From NCBI GenBank assembly GCA_017163975.1, contig JAFFSR010000251.1, positions 3,534,001-3,598,000 of the forward strand: a stretch of DNA of 64,000 nucleotides, read 5' to 3'. The number at the start of each line of letters is the position of its first letter. Position 1 is the stretch's first letter. The notes under the pieces are model-generated. The model worked only from the letters and a program-made list of their open reading frames with translations. It was not told the DNA's origin and ran no database searches. Made by a program: the position numbers and the translations under genes. Of the stretch, positions 12,514 through 26,224 are shown one piece after another. Source of the DNA: Anastatus disparis. Taxonomy: Eukaryota > Arthropoda > Insecta > Hymenoptera > Eupelmidae.

Positions 12514-15485
12514 GATGATAAGTTGCTGATTTTTCTCTAAAAAAATTAAGGTCAAGAGTAAAATGCTAAGAATTTAGTTTAGTTGGGCAACGCAAATAAA
12601 TCGAGATTCTTTTTTTTCATCTTCTTTATTTTTCTTTAAACAACAATGAAGAATTTGTTAAAGAAACATTTTTTTTTAAACAAACAAAAATATTATAAAA
12701 ACGTAGCGATGAAAAATTGTTAAGATTTCACATTAAATAAAAAAAAGCAAAGATGTTTATAAATACAATAAATTTTTGAAATTTTTGAGAAAAAAGGTTA
12801 AATTATCAGTGGAAAATATTTATAATTATATTCATTAAAATAAAATTTTTGCTTAAACTAGGTCAAGCAGAAGTAAATATTGTTTTTTATTAAATTTTCA
12901 AGTCTGCAACTTCGTTATAAAATATTTCCATAATACAAATGAATTCCCTTTCAACCATAAAGAAAATGAGCGAATTGTAAAAGAAAACGAAGCATTGAAG
13001 ATGTTAAATAAGAGCAACTTTATGTATATCTTTGAATTTTAGAAAGTTTTGTAAAAAAAAGTGCGCGAATAATAAAAATTTAATAAATAAATAAAAAAGA
13101 GAATTACTTAAGCGAAAAAGAAATTGAGAGGAGCTTGAAAAAAAAAGATTGCGAAGGTAAAGCATGGAATATATATTTTTCTATAAAAATTTGAAATATA
13201 TTTGAAGTAAAAGAAATGAAGCTTACTTTCTTTGAATTCGTTAGAATGTGATAATAATTTAACAGAAAAGTAGTAAAACTTTAGCAGAGAAATGGATCTT
13301 ATTAAAAATAAATTTATTCCGAATGAAAAATCTTTGGTAAAAAGGTAAAAATAATGTTTATCCGTATATCTCTACTGTGAAGATAAATGTATTGCTATTT
13401 TATAGTGTAAAAGCTGTTTTGCATTTTTATATATTTAAAACGTTAAAATAATATACGATTTCACTAAATTAAAAATTTTTGAGTAGGAAACTTGACCTTT
13501 ATGTTTAAATAATGTTAAGGTCTAATTCTGCTTCTCTAACTTTTTCTCTTTCTCGTATACAAAATTAAGGTTATTAATATACATATTTTTTCAAAGAGAA
13601 AAGTTCATACTATGTTTTATTTAAATTAAAAGAAATTTTTGAATTTTCAGAAACCATTTCTTTGTTAAACTATCCATAAGTTTAGAAAAAGAAAGTCTGA
13701 CTTAACATCGTCCTTTTATTATGCACTTGATGCTGAACGTATTCAAGTAGTACGAATCAGCTATTCGTCAGCCGCTGTTGTTATTATACAATAAATGAAA
13801 ATAATCGAATGGAAAAAGTTTTCAAACGAAGATTGTATTTTTATATCAATTATTACTGTATAATATAAAATAAGTAATTTCATTGAAATCCAAATAATAA
13901 CAATAATAACAGCCGGTATATTTATTTTTCTCTCTCGCAGTTAATTGATTTAATATTTATTGAACGTTACACAATACGAAATACATTTATGTATAACTCG
14001 TTTCATTATCAATAATAACGCTTTCAATAAATATAAAATATTCGAATACTTTTTAATTTGATGCAATCATATCCACATACATCATAAATGAAAATGCTTC
14101 AAATATCAATATAAATTAAGATAAAATGAATGAAAAAAAAATAATTAGTAAAATAATTGCTTTACGAAGACAGGTAAAAATAATGCGAATAACAAGAGCA
14201 GCGAGGGAATTTTTTTTTTCCTGGATAAAGTTAAACAAAAGAAAGTAATAAAGCAAATGAGGCGAATAAATTTTGACGCTTATGCGCGCGATGAAAACAA
14301 TAGGCGAGAGAGGGAGGGACGAGCGTTCGATAAATTATTATTATAAATTTGCATTGATCAAAAGGAACGAAGCCATCATTAACAAAATGCATGATTTTGG
14401 GGAAAAGGGACGGTGCGAGGTGTTGGGGTGGCTGGATGGGTAGTTTAATTTTGCACGCGGAGAAGCCCTCTAGGTATTTCATCGATAAATTATTCAATAG
14501 GTTTGATAATAAACGATCGTTTTAATCGCAAATGCGAAAGCTCGGCGTTTCCTTTTTCTCTTCTTTCGAACGGAAAATTTTGCTTTCGATTATTTCGAAA
14601 ATACAAACTGTTGTCTCCGTATACACGTGCATTTGTATATATTGCATTAACACATTTCTCTCTCATTCTTTCTTTCTTTTATTTTATTTGGCAGAACAAT
14701 GGAGAATTATTTAATCTTTTCAAGGACTGAATTTTCAAGCTGGCTCAGGATTTTATATGTAACGAGCTATTCTGCACAAAAATATTTACGAGGTCAAACG
14801 CTTTAATTTTGCTCGCGAGCTCGAAACAATTCTAAAGAGATATTTCGTATGCATAATTCTTTAATTTTTAATTTTAATCGCATAATTCAAGAGTTATAAT
14901 TGAAATATATCTACGTTATTAATATTCATCCCTTTCATATTTCGTTAAAATTTTTTAATAAAAGCATAACCAAGCGAGCCAACCTAATTTTGTAAAATTT
15001 TCTTCAAAGCAATTTTGGAAAATCCGTTAAGCAAAAGCATACATATTGTTACTTATACAATGTCGCCAGTGTTAAAAGCGCGTGTACGTATATATATGTG
15101 CAGGTGTGCAACAATACAACGGATAATTGAATTCGTCGAGCGTCGAAACGATTAACGATTTGTAGTTTAATGGCTAGTAGGAACGAGTCAGCAAGTTACC
15201 ACAACTGGGCCAAACAATGAGAAATATAGAGTCAGTTTAAACTGTATACATATATACACATACGTATATGTTATATAACTTTATTCTCTCTTTTGTCCTT
15301 TTCTCTTTTTGTAAATTTGACGGTTGCAAGTTTGTCGAGTACGTTGTAGTAGTCTAAGGCTTTTCCTATCCCCTATCCCTTGGCTGTTCGTTTTCGAAAC
15401 TTTTGAGTATTATTACGAGCAAAATGAGAGCTACGTACTACTACTGTAGGTCTAATCTTGAGAGAATAGGTATTTTCTTTTTTAA

Positions 15486-15538
15486 CTTTTTTTTTCTTTT
15501 CTTAAAAAAAAAAAAAAAAGAAAAAAAAAGAGAAAAAG
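15486..15538. repeat. T-run/A-run inverted pair
   Basis: A pyrimidine stretch (15486-15503: T9, then CTTTTCTT) is followed at once by 16 A and a purine stretch with G interruptions up to 15538. The two halves can pair imperfectly. Confidence 0.7.
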
Positions 15539-17370
15539 TCTCGAGGCGATTTTAGATGATAATAGAAGCCATCGACTTATATGTACGTAGGTGTATGTAT
15601 GTGTGAGATGGAGTTTTTGAAGTGTCCCTTTTGTTCTGAAAGGGTTTTGAAATTTATTGCTGTTTTAGAGAGAGGGTTGGGATTAATGTCGAACTTTCGG
15701 TCCAGGATTATGAATAATTTGTTAGATATTACGCCTGAATTATATATAATCTTATAAGTTTTAATATATAGCCCTTGTATCGTACATAACCTGACGTATC
15801 TGGGTTAGAGTTATATAATTTTTATTTTTTCGTTACAAAAGTTTAATAATTATCGTACATCAAAATTTAAAAAATTTTTTTAAATAGTTTTACATTTTAA
15901 ATACCGATGTATTTAAGATTGGAATTAAAGGCTTGAAAAATTGTCGTTAAATACTAAAATATAATTTTGCAAATGTGAATTTTTAAAAGAACAGATTTTT
16001 TTTTTCTTTTCTATCTTGTACATTTATTTGATGTAAGTACAACGCGAATGTCTTGTGATTATTACTCATCTTTCCGTTTCCTATATGTTACATCATTTCT
16101 CTCGGCACTTTCGTTTCTCGTCACTCAAGAAACTTCGTTGTGTATATGTATATATATATACACGAATGTTTCTGAAGTTATGCACTCGACATAGATTGCG
16201 AGGTTTTGTTATAACTTTTGTTTGTTATATTACGGTAAGTTGAAAAGTTCTCTTTCGAAAGTGAAGGTTTTAATTTGACGTTGTATTTCATAAAGGTTAC
16301 AAAGATTTTTGATACAGTAAAGAATTCATGATAAATTTATATAAATCTTTATTTAAATAATTAAGTCTAATTAGGTCAAAGATACGATACTATCTTAATA
16401 CAAACTTTTTATTATTAGACCAATCGCAAACAAAACATTTTACTTCCGCGTTAATAAAATTAAAAAGAAAATAAGTAAACAAAATGAAACGTAAATCCAA
16501 CCGACAAATTAATAATTAAATCAATGATAACCATTACGTTATTATAAACACTATACATTAAATACACCTCATACACCTAATACTTCACTTGTTTTTAGTC
16601 GATGTAAATTTAGATGCGCGCATGATAACAAGAAAAATGTTGAATACATAAAGCTTGCTGTAATTTTATTTTGATTTATGTTGCGCACGAACGGTTTATA
16701 TATTGTCGCTTGTAGCAACGATACCGCCTCGTGTGTCACCTCTCTAATCTTTATTTAGAATGGAGGGAAAAAATTTAACTGAAAAAGATTAGAAAATTGC
16801 ACGTTTTATGCGATACTCAAATTAACATGTAATTTATTTAATGTTATATTGGAATTTTGTTAACGTTTATTGAAAAAAAAAAAAATTATTTAATAGCCGA
16901 AACAATTAAGTGAAAAAGTAAATACAATTTTATCGGAAAAATCTCTTTAATATACTTTAGCGTTTATTTTAAGTCACGTGTAACATCTATAGTGAACGCC
17001 TTTGCGAAAAATTCTCATTTCGCAAGGACCCCGTACATATTTGGCGGCAAAAGAAAAGTTAATATCGGCGCAGCGCCACAACAATTTATACGAAACAATA
17101 TAAAACGTTTTCACTTTAGCTTTTAACCTTTTCTTTTTGTCCTCTCCTCTTTCTCGCACTTTCTTCTATTACCGAATTTTTTCTCTTCTCTTTTTTTTTC
17201 TTATACTTTCCTTGGAAACCGAAACTTACCAACAGAAAATCGAGAGACGCGTCGCGACACTTACTCGCACGTATATACTGTATGTTTGATGAAAAGAAAA
17301 GGAATAAAGAAAGAAAGAAAGAGGAAAAAAAAAATCAGAAGTAAGGATGAAATTTACTGTGATCGAAGGA

Positions 17371-17460
17371 GCTTGGCCAAGATTGGAGTCTCAGCTATGA
17401 GGATATCGTGTGCGGGCGCCCAAAGGACCCTAACACCGTCGCGTACTTTTCGCCTTACTC
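17371..17460. other. Less AT-rich island, possible regulatory element
   Basis: Roughly 90 bp with clearly higher G+C than the flanks and no tandem repeat. It includes the perfect 10-bp palindrome CTTGGCCAAG (17372-17381) and GTGTGCGGGCGCCC nearby. A short open frame crosses it but its flanks are purine low-complexity. I read it as unique non-coding sequence; a regulatory role is only inferred. Confidence 0.35.
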
Positions 17461-20400
17461 TTTATTCGAGTTCAAGAACAAAAAAAAGAAGGAAAAAAAG
17501 AGAGCAAACTGATGTGGAGAACGAATGAAATTGTTGGACGAGTTTAGTTAACCAATTCTATTCGATGACTTCGTTTTACTCTCTATTGCGAGTATGCCTT
17601 TTATCGAAGCCAAATTTATCTTCATTTTTCGGATTATATGAAAATCGAGATTTTGTTTGCTATAAAATTGATTATAATTAATTTTGAATGTATCGTGAAT
17701 ATTTAATAAAGCTCACACTGAATTTACAGATTTCTTACAAGTGATAGAAATAATTTTTGAATAAATAATTTACACAATATTTGACATAAGGTTAACGTTT
17801 CAGTGAAATCATTAAAGTAATATTCACAGCTTTAAACAAATGAATAAAATAAAAGGAGAAGAGATAAACCAAAAATATGAAATGTAAAAATGCATCCGCA
17901 AAAAAATACATGCAGGTCATGAAGGTATATGTTTACTTTAAATAAAAAAATTATTTCACATTCCGTATGAAACATTACGTCTTGCAATACAATATCATTC
18001 ATTGTATTGTGAACTCTAAAAAGAGAGAGAAAGAGAGGGTATGAAGAATTAAATGAGACAATTGATAAAAACCACTAACCGAGATGAGCAAGCACTTTCG
18101 TTGATGAAAAAATTTTTACACGCAATATTGCATACTATCTTTTATATTTAAAAAAATAAAAGAAAAGAATGATTGTTGTTTTCTTTTTTCGAAAAGTAAA
18201 AATAACATTACGTCAAGAGAGACGAGGTAGACTTTGATAAGAATGAATAAAATTCTGGAATATTGGGTTGTTTAAACATTTCTTTATTTATAAGAATTTT
18301 GTTTTTTTTTTTTTAGAAAAATTTTTCGAGTGCCGATTTTATTGCTAACTGAACGATGATGGAAATGGTCATAAAATGTGAATATTGCATTTTATAGTAT
18401 ACAATAAATTTCACGTATAGAGATACGAACTTTAGAGAATAAGGTTTGAGAATTTTTACAAATTTGAACTAGGGAAAAATCGATTATGTATTGGAATTTT
18501 GGCAGTCTTTAAATTTAAAACAAAAATAGAAGCAAAATAATTTTAATAAAACTTTAGGGATTAAACGACAAAATTCTCAAAAAATATAGTTTCTTGCATT
18601 TATCTCCATTGTTCTTGCAAATATTTTTTTTCTTTTACGGTTACCACAAATGTTACCCCATTTATTGTTGTTTCTATACGGTTCTGGTGTGTAAAAATGC
18701 TACGCAAGTCGTAAAGAAGACCAGCGGCACTTTTTCTCTTTTTTTCTCTCATTTTTATGTAGCTTTTTCGAATTTTCTCAAGTTAAGGAAGAAAAATGGA
18801 GAATCTGGAATTTTCAAAGAATGCCGAGAATTTGTATTTTCTTACTTTATAAATGTTAATCAATAGTTTAAAAAATTTTGTATAAATTTATAAGATAAAC
18901 AAACTTGAGATATTTCAGTATGGCTTTTTGAGCTACGGATCGATGGGAAGGATAACTTTAACTGAAGTAAATAATTTTAAAGAATTTATTTATAAAATTC
19001 ACCCACTTATAAAATGATTAATTGTACAAAAATTTTAGATTTTTTTTCATGTTCAAATAAATCACATCAAGTAATTAAAATTGAAAAAAAAGAACTGAAA
19101 AATTTAATACAATAATTAAGAAAAATTAGTACAATCAGAAAAATATAAGTATAATCGTAAAGGTTATCGTTAATCCAGAAATACACTTTGTAATCAAATT
19201 ATTTTTGATTTTGGGTTAGGATAATCAGTTTCCATTGGATGATTTTTATTAGCAATTATAACTCGATTAAGATTCATTATGTCAAGAGCGCTACTAAATT
19301 ACCCTAATTAATTCAATTATATTCACAGTTAAAAAGAAAAAAAGACAACAAAAATTAACGATACTTTAAATCGTTTCAAAGTGAAATATTTATCGTTAGA
19401 GCTTTCATAAAAAAAATTAACAACAAGATGATACCGCCTTCGCATAAGCATCGTATGCTTCTTATTCAAAGATAGAAAAGTACAATAATATTATTCATTT
19501 AATCTAGGCGTGCAAAAGTTTAGAAAGATTTGTATGGAAAAGTGATATTCAGCCTCGACATGCGAATAAATATAATTCCTTAGCGTGACAGACCCGACGT
19601 AAGATATGTAATTAAAGAAAAAGTGAGTCAGGTGGTATTTTGTAATAATAAGACTGAAAGAGGCTAAAATGAATTTCTATATACATTCCATATTGTTTCT
19701 TATCTCTTATAAAAATCGCTCTGTATGTATATAAATGCGTGAGAGGGTGTAACGACCTTAAAAAGCGAGAAAAAAAAGCCTCTCTTTTCTTTTCCTTCCT
19801 TTCTGTCTTGGAGATTAGAGGAAAGCAAATCTAAAAATGTATATGACGTTGTAAGCAAAAGGGGGAAATGGCGAAATGGCATTTGGACACGCGACATAAA
19901 ACGACCCCCAGCTGAGTTAAGTTGATCCTTTAGCACTTTCGACGCTTTATTTCTTCGTTACTTTTTTTTTTCCTTTTGCTTTCTTCTGTGTGTATAAAAG
20001 AATTTAAAATGATCAAACATAAAGTGCGTTGACTCGGAAATGATGGATTGTGTCAAGACAGGATTGAATTTTCATTAATATTATTAAATATTTGTCACTT
20101 AATGTATAAAATTTTACTTTTAATCAAATGCCAACACGATGAAATAGTTCAAGTTTCAAAGAAATATTGTATTTCTTAAATATTTCGTTAATAAAATTTT
20201 TCATTAGTATTAAATAAAATTTAAAGTTTACGTACTAAAAAAAAAGTAAAAAGAAAGGTACATCTTTGATTCATGAATTTTTATTATCAAACTTATTTGA
20301 TCAACTATAAATTTGAGGTATCGAAAAGAAAATTAGAAAAAATCTCTTTAAAAGATTTCAACTAAAGAAAGTTTAGTAAAAAGTTTTCTGAAGAAGCCGT

Positions 20401-21013
20401 TAAATTTCCTGATCAAACCATTAGTCAAATACGAAACTTCAAAAAACTTTACTTCCTATCATAAATATTAAATTTCCGAGTTACGTGAATTAACTGTATT
20501 AAGAAAAAAAAGGTGAGTCAAAATACTTCGTTAATGAAACTTTTTTCTTTCATTATTACTTAAATCTTGTTTATAGAGAAAGCAAAGCGACGTATTACTT
20601 AACATACTTTTGTTACTACAAACATGATTATATTTAAATTCACTTAAATAAAGAACGCTAATAGAAAAACATTGTTACAATGAAACACAGAACTTATAAG
20701 AATCCTATCTTCGCTGCTATTTTACCAATTTCTACACATTTTCTAAAGTACATTACCTTCGATACATTGTTCCTAAAAAAAAGAAAGAAAAAAAAAATTG
20801 AATATAGTCTTTTGTTAAGGAAATTGTCTAAATGGAATAGAAACGTTAGGGACTAGATAACCCGAAATCTAGTGCAACAACAAATTGAAGTACACATATA
20901 CACGCTTCTATATTCGTATGAACCCACACCCAAGAGAAATAAAACGTGTGCGCAAAGTATATACAAGTCCTTGGCCTAGATGCCATTACCGATATTTCGA
21001 GACGCGTGCGGGT

Positions 21014-21056
21014 GAAAGAAGAAAAAAAAAAGAAAGGAAAGAAAAAAAAGAGAAGA
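21014..21056. repeat. 43-nt pure purine tract
   Basis: An uninterrupted A/G stretch on the + strand. More purine-rich sequence follows with interruptions to about 21215, interleaved with TA-rich bases. Confidence 0.9.
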
Positions 21057-22739
21057 TTATACGTATATATACATATATTTTCTTCTACCATGCCGAAAAT
21101 CCTGGAATTAGTCGTTTGAATGAAGGAGAGAAAGGAAAAGTAAAAAAAAAGAAGAGAGAAAGAATAAAAGGAATAGAAAGATGGACGAAGGAAAAAAAAA
21201 GTGGGAGGAAATTGCATTCGTTCGATTTCGACTTTACGAATATACTAGCGTGTATATATGTACGTATCTGTAGACACACGTGTATGTACGTGTGTACGTG
21301 TATGTTAAAAAAAAAAAAAACGAAGATGTAGAGAGGATACGATTCTCTGATGTAATTTTCCAGCAAGGGGCTTATACAGATATATATATATATAGGAGCA
21401 AGATGCGATCGCTCGTTCCGATCGCTTTATTTTAATGCGATGCTCTTCCGTATTTTTTTTTCCTTCTTCATTCATTTTTTTTTATCAAATGCTAGTAGTA
21501 GATTGAATGCATAGATTTAAAAAAATTTTAGCTTTCTATTCTCATCAGTATTATTTTTCTTTTAAATTTTTATATTACCCCGTACACGGCTCTTCTAGTA
21601 CAAGCAATAAATTTTTATTCTTGATAAAAAGAAAAAAAAATTATGAAATTATAATCACACAAATGTTCTAAAAAGAAAAAAAGAAATTTTTCTATCGCAG
21701 TAATGAAACTTGAAATACAGCCCATTAAACGTATAAAAATTTTTTACGAACGCTACCATGTTTATTACAAAAAAAAAAGATACGACAAGAAAAAAAATGT
21801 TAATTTACAAAATCACCCTGAAGCTCGTCTACAAGCTCTTAAATAAAAATATATATAATGCTTTTAATACCGTTCTTTTACAATATTAGCCAAGCGCGTT
21901 TATAAAAGGTAGACACCATAAGCCGCGCCTTAAATACCATTCGCATCAACTTAATTAGCGAATTGCTTTAAAATGTCTTTTTTTTTATCATTCTCTTTCT
22001 CTCTCGCGATCATCATAATTTTTTATGAAAACAGCAAATAACAAGAACAACAATAACGAGAACAACAAGAGTAGTAAAAGTGTTTAAGCGACGCCAGAAG
22101 GAAATGTAAGGGATATTCTTTGCTTATCAGTGGAAAATTAACCAAGGAATAAGCTGCAAAACCAAGAGGTTAGAGAAAGATTATTATCTTATACTTATAT
22201 CCGTACTCGGCGTTTATTTCGGCTGTACGTATAAGTTTATGTATAACTATGCACGTATATATAGATTGTGACCTTTTTGTACAGCTGCGCGATTTTTGAC
22301 GCTCTTTATCTTGGCTAGCGCGCTTTTAAAACATGCGAAAATGTATATAATAGTTGAAGAGAAAGAGGAGAAAGGAGGATATCCTAAATATTCGTTGGGG
22401 TTACGATTACGACAAGGTAATTGTTATGCTCTTAACCTCCTTTTCTCAAAGACTTTAATACATATGCATATTCTAATTTTAGTTTTTAATTTTTAGGTGG
22501 ATTCATTTATTTATCGTTTTTTGGTCTGCTCTGTACTTGCAACGACTCTTTCAAAATTAAATTAAATTTTTTTATTAGTTAATTGCTTATTTGTCGTCAG
22601 TTTATTTTGAGAAATGTTTTATTAGCGAAAAGATTTAAGGAGCTTTTAGAGTCTAGGGTGGTATTCAATCGACAAAGGACAAAATTATTTTTCATTTTAA
22701 ATGAATTTTCAGAAAAATGTTTGTAATAACCATGTAATT

Positions 22740-22835
22740 TTAATAATTTTAGATTATTCAATAAAAATTATTTGGAATTTATTATTATTGTTAACAATCT
22801 AATCGTAAAAATTTTAGTCAATTTTTTTAAATGAT
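22740..22835. repeat. Diverged relative of the SINE-like body at 34200-34295
   Basis: By eye it aligns to 34200-34295 with 79 identities in 92 columns and one 3-bp gap. The shared core includes GATTATTCAA, AATTTATTATTA and TCTAATCGTA. No clear tRNA-like head is present here, so this looks like a truncated or decayed copy. Confidence 0.7.
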
Positions 22836-22875
22836 TGAATTTACTGAACTTCAATTACACAACTAAAATTCAATT

Positions 22876-23046
22876 TGGACAATTGAAGAAATACCTAATT
22901 CATTGAAAAAACTAGATATTTCTCATCTTTCTGCTAGAACAATACAAGAAATTGAGCATGATGTTAAAAATATTAGATCTATAAAATATTCAGAATGTAT
23001 TTATGCAAGTAAATTATTTTCATTTTTATTTGACGGTTTAAAATAA
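22876..23046 (+). pseudogene. Short protein-like open frame, unrecognised
   Basis: From TGG at 22876 the + frame is open for 56 codons to TAA at 23044-23046, with a stop a few codons upstream and no initiating ATG. The predicted peptide begins WTIEEIPNSLKKLDISHLSA and ends KLFSFLFDGLK. Unlike nearly all other open frames here it is not dominated by Phe or Lys runs, and it has an amphipathic pattern. It starts about 40 bp beyond the repeat fragment at 22740-22835, so it may be a remnant of a mobile element. It is short enough to have arisen by chance, and I do not recognise the family. Confidence 0.2.
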
Positions 23047-26000
23047 TGATAATATTATTATATAGGATAAATTTATTTAATATATTCAATATTTTTGTAA
23101 GTGAATAATTTGTATAAATAAATGATAAAAATTAATTCTAAGCAACTATATTTTATTTGCGTGCAAAACTACACCCACCAATTTTATATTTTTACTAATT
23201 TTTCCACTCATATACTTCGAGAATGTTTTTGACAAATTATAATTCATCATATTTCAATATAACCTTAAACAGTCTTATTTAATTCTGTATTTTTAGTTTC
23301 TATAATATTCAAGTTTCTTTATTATTATAATGAAAGTTAACTCTGATTCTGAATTTTCAATAAATAACAATTTGCTTGTATCAAAGTTATTAATAAATAT
23401 GAAGTATTTAAATTATTATGTACTTTTTGAATAAAAAAACAGAAGAAGAATTTATTAAATATTCAGTTGAAATTATAATTTATGAGTACAAGTTCTTTGT
23501 AATTTTTAACTTACTTCGAAACGTGCAAATTACCCGTTTGCATAATACAACAATGCAAGCTATAACGTACCATAAAATTTTCATTATTGTAGTCACGCTT
23601 ATAACGGTAAAGATTTTTCCCTTTTATTTTCATACGAACCCAACTAATTTTTAATAAATCTATGTCTACCGATAAAAACCATCTATTAAAGACTACAAGA
23701 ACAACAAATAACATTTTCTATTTTTTTTTTTATAATTTTTTTTTTCATGCGTACTATCGCGTCATTTTTTTTTGCAACAAAAAAAATTTCTGTTTTAAAA
23801 TAACAAACAAAAAGTACAAAAATAAAGTTTCTATTGTCAAAAGAAGTACAACATAAACATTTTCCTTGTATCCGCATTACATCGATGAAGAAATTGCCGA
23901 GGGGCTTGACGATGATTTCCAAGGGTATTTTATCGTTTCTTCATTTTTTTCTTCTTCTTTTTTACCCTTGCAGCAATAAGAAAATAAAAATGAATCTCTC
24001 AAGAGTTACGACTTGCGGTATACGTAAACAAAGAGACAAAGTTGAATCTTTCTTGTCGTTAACCAGTGCACTTTTATTTTTTTTTTGTTCTTTTCTTATT
24101 TTGCGAGAGATGGGGGAAAAAAATAAAAAAGATGCTCGTGGCTTCCTTAAATATATAGTTTTTTCCAAACTTTCGTCTAGCCTGGGCTCTTGAGATAAAA
24201 AAGTTTTATAATTTTCAAGTTACATAACTGAACGAAATTGCATGTATATAGAAAAAAAATAATAAGATAGAGTTGAGGGGATTTCTTGTTTACTTAAAGT
24301 TCTCGATGAATGATGCAAAGGACCTAATGTTTTCAATGCAATCAACAATATAATTAGAAACTCATCAGAAAGAGGTTTTCAATTTGGCTTTTAAATCGAG
24401 TTCTGGATTTAAAACTTTTGCAAACCGACTTTAATAAGAAAATAATCTTACTTCATTAAAATTAATACACATTTCTTAAGCGTTCGTTATTTCACGCGAA
24501 AGAAAAATAAACTTTGTTTTCGAGAAAAAAAGAATATAGAGAATTTAAAATATGCCGCAAAAGTTTATCATCGCTATTTTGAGCTAATGATCGTTAATAT
24601 CATATTTAAATATGAAACTAAAAGTGAATAGACCGTTAAAAAAGACAATTTAATAATGTCTTTGAAATTCCAGTCTTTATCCGTCAAAAGAAACACTTTT
24701 TAAAATTAAAAAGAAAAGTATTTTTTTTTCACCTGTACGCTCGTACAATTATTCAAACTAACATCTAAAAAAAGCCTTTCGAAAGAATTATTAAAACAAG
24801 AGCAATGAAATTATATGTCAAAAGGTTGAAAAAAGAAAAAAGGAAATTCATATGTGAACGTTTAAGGTATACATAAAAATGCCTTTTTGCATATATATAC
24901 TAAAGTATACATTAAACATAAAATATCATAGTAAAAAGTAAAAATAAAAGTATTCCGCATCCTTTTTGGTTGACTGCATAATTCAAGTTCTCTGAATATC
25001 ACACGCTCAGGACATCTTTTATACGATATATGCAGTATTATATAGGCCTTTACTTTCGGATAAAAAAAAGAAAAAGAAAAAAAAAATAGAAGATATTCGA
25101 TGATCCTTCAGAGCATCGAACATGGGAATAAATCGACGCGCATCAATATCTATATACATATGCGCATGTAGATGTGTGTGTATGTGTGCGTAACGACGCT
25201 GTTATTTATATATCGACGTCGTAAAAAGGAAGCGTCACGATGCATAAAATGCCTATACCTCGGATATGTGCATCTTTTCATTTTTTTTTTTTTTTCATTT
25301 TATTTGATTTTGGATGAAGCAATTGACTTTATTATAGAAACATTGATGCATTTTTTATATTGGTTTTACATCTATGAAAGGCAAAAAATGCAGTTAAATT
25401 TGAATAATGTATTGAAGATAATTTTTTATATAAAATATGATAAATAATATTTCTGTAAAATTATATTAACCCGTTCTTACCCGTATCAACTCTATTTGGT
25501 TATAATTTTTAATCAATCAGGAAATTTTGAAAATATTTCAACATAATTTTCACACAATGGAAAATTTTTATTTAATATCATTTGTAAAATACAATAAAAA
25601 GATACAGAATTTTTTTTGTCTTAGAATTTTATAAAAGCAACTTCTTATCGTAAATTTTGGATTGAGATGAAAAAATTTGCAGTTTGGGTTAATTTAATAA
25701 TGAATTTAAAATATTCTGATATATGAAATGAATAATAATAAATTATAACATTTCAAAGTATATTAATTAAATGAAATTTCGAATGTTTAATTTAATTTAG
25801 TTAAATTATTTGATTCAGTTAATGAAACGTCAAATAAAGTTTTCATACATACATAAATTTTATATAAAAATCCTTTAAAATTAAATGTATTAATTAAATT
25901 GAAGCAATAAGACAAAGCTTTTTTGTCATATTTTAATTAACATTATATTTCTGAGCCCCAATACATAAAGTTTAACCTCTTTTTTTATCTTTAATTAGAA

Positions 26001-26224
26001 CGTAAATTTGACTACAGTGTGTCAAAAAAGAGGTATGTTTATTTGAATTCGACAATTAAAGAGCAGTTAAAATATTCATTTAAATTTCACGATTAATTCT
26101 CTTGAGTATTTTACTTTGAAAACGAACAAACAAACAATGAAAAAAAATGAACTGCTATCATTTGTCATTGGAAAGTTGTCGAAAACCGAACCGAGGAAAA
26201 CGAAAGAATTAAAGTGAGGCGTTT

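Larger units (their letters stand above)
11232..20840. other. Intron section: no gene seen
   Basis: Non-coding, AT-rich sequence. Distinct items are two adjacent inverted repeats at 12427-12513, a G-rich patch at 14399-14440, a T-run/A-run inverted pair at 15486-15538, a G+C-rich island at 17371-17460, and a short inverted repeat with AAGCAT/ATGCTT arms at 19446-19460. Open frames here have no recognisable domain. Confidence 0.75.

Noticed and set aside
20885..21331. 148-codon + strand open frame with Lys/Arg-rich segments
   Set aside because: It simply translates purine tracts and GTAC-rich repeats, and overlapping minus-strand frames are equally open. No motif seen.
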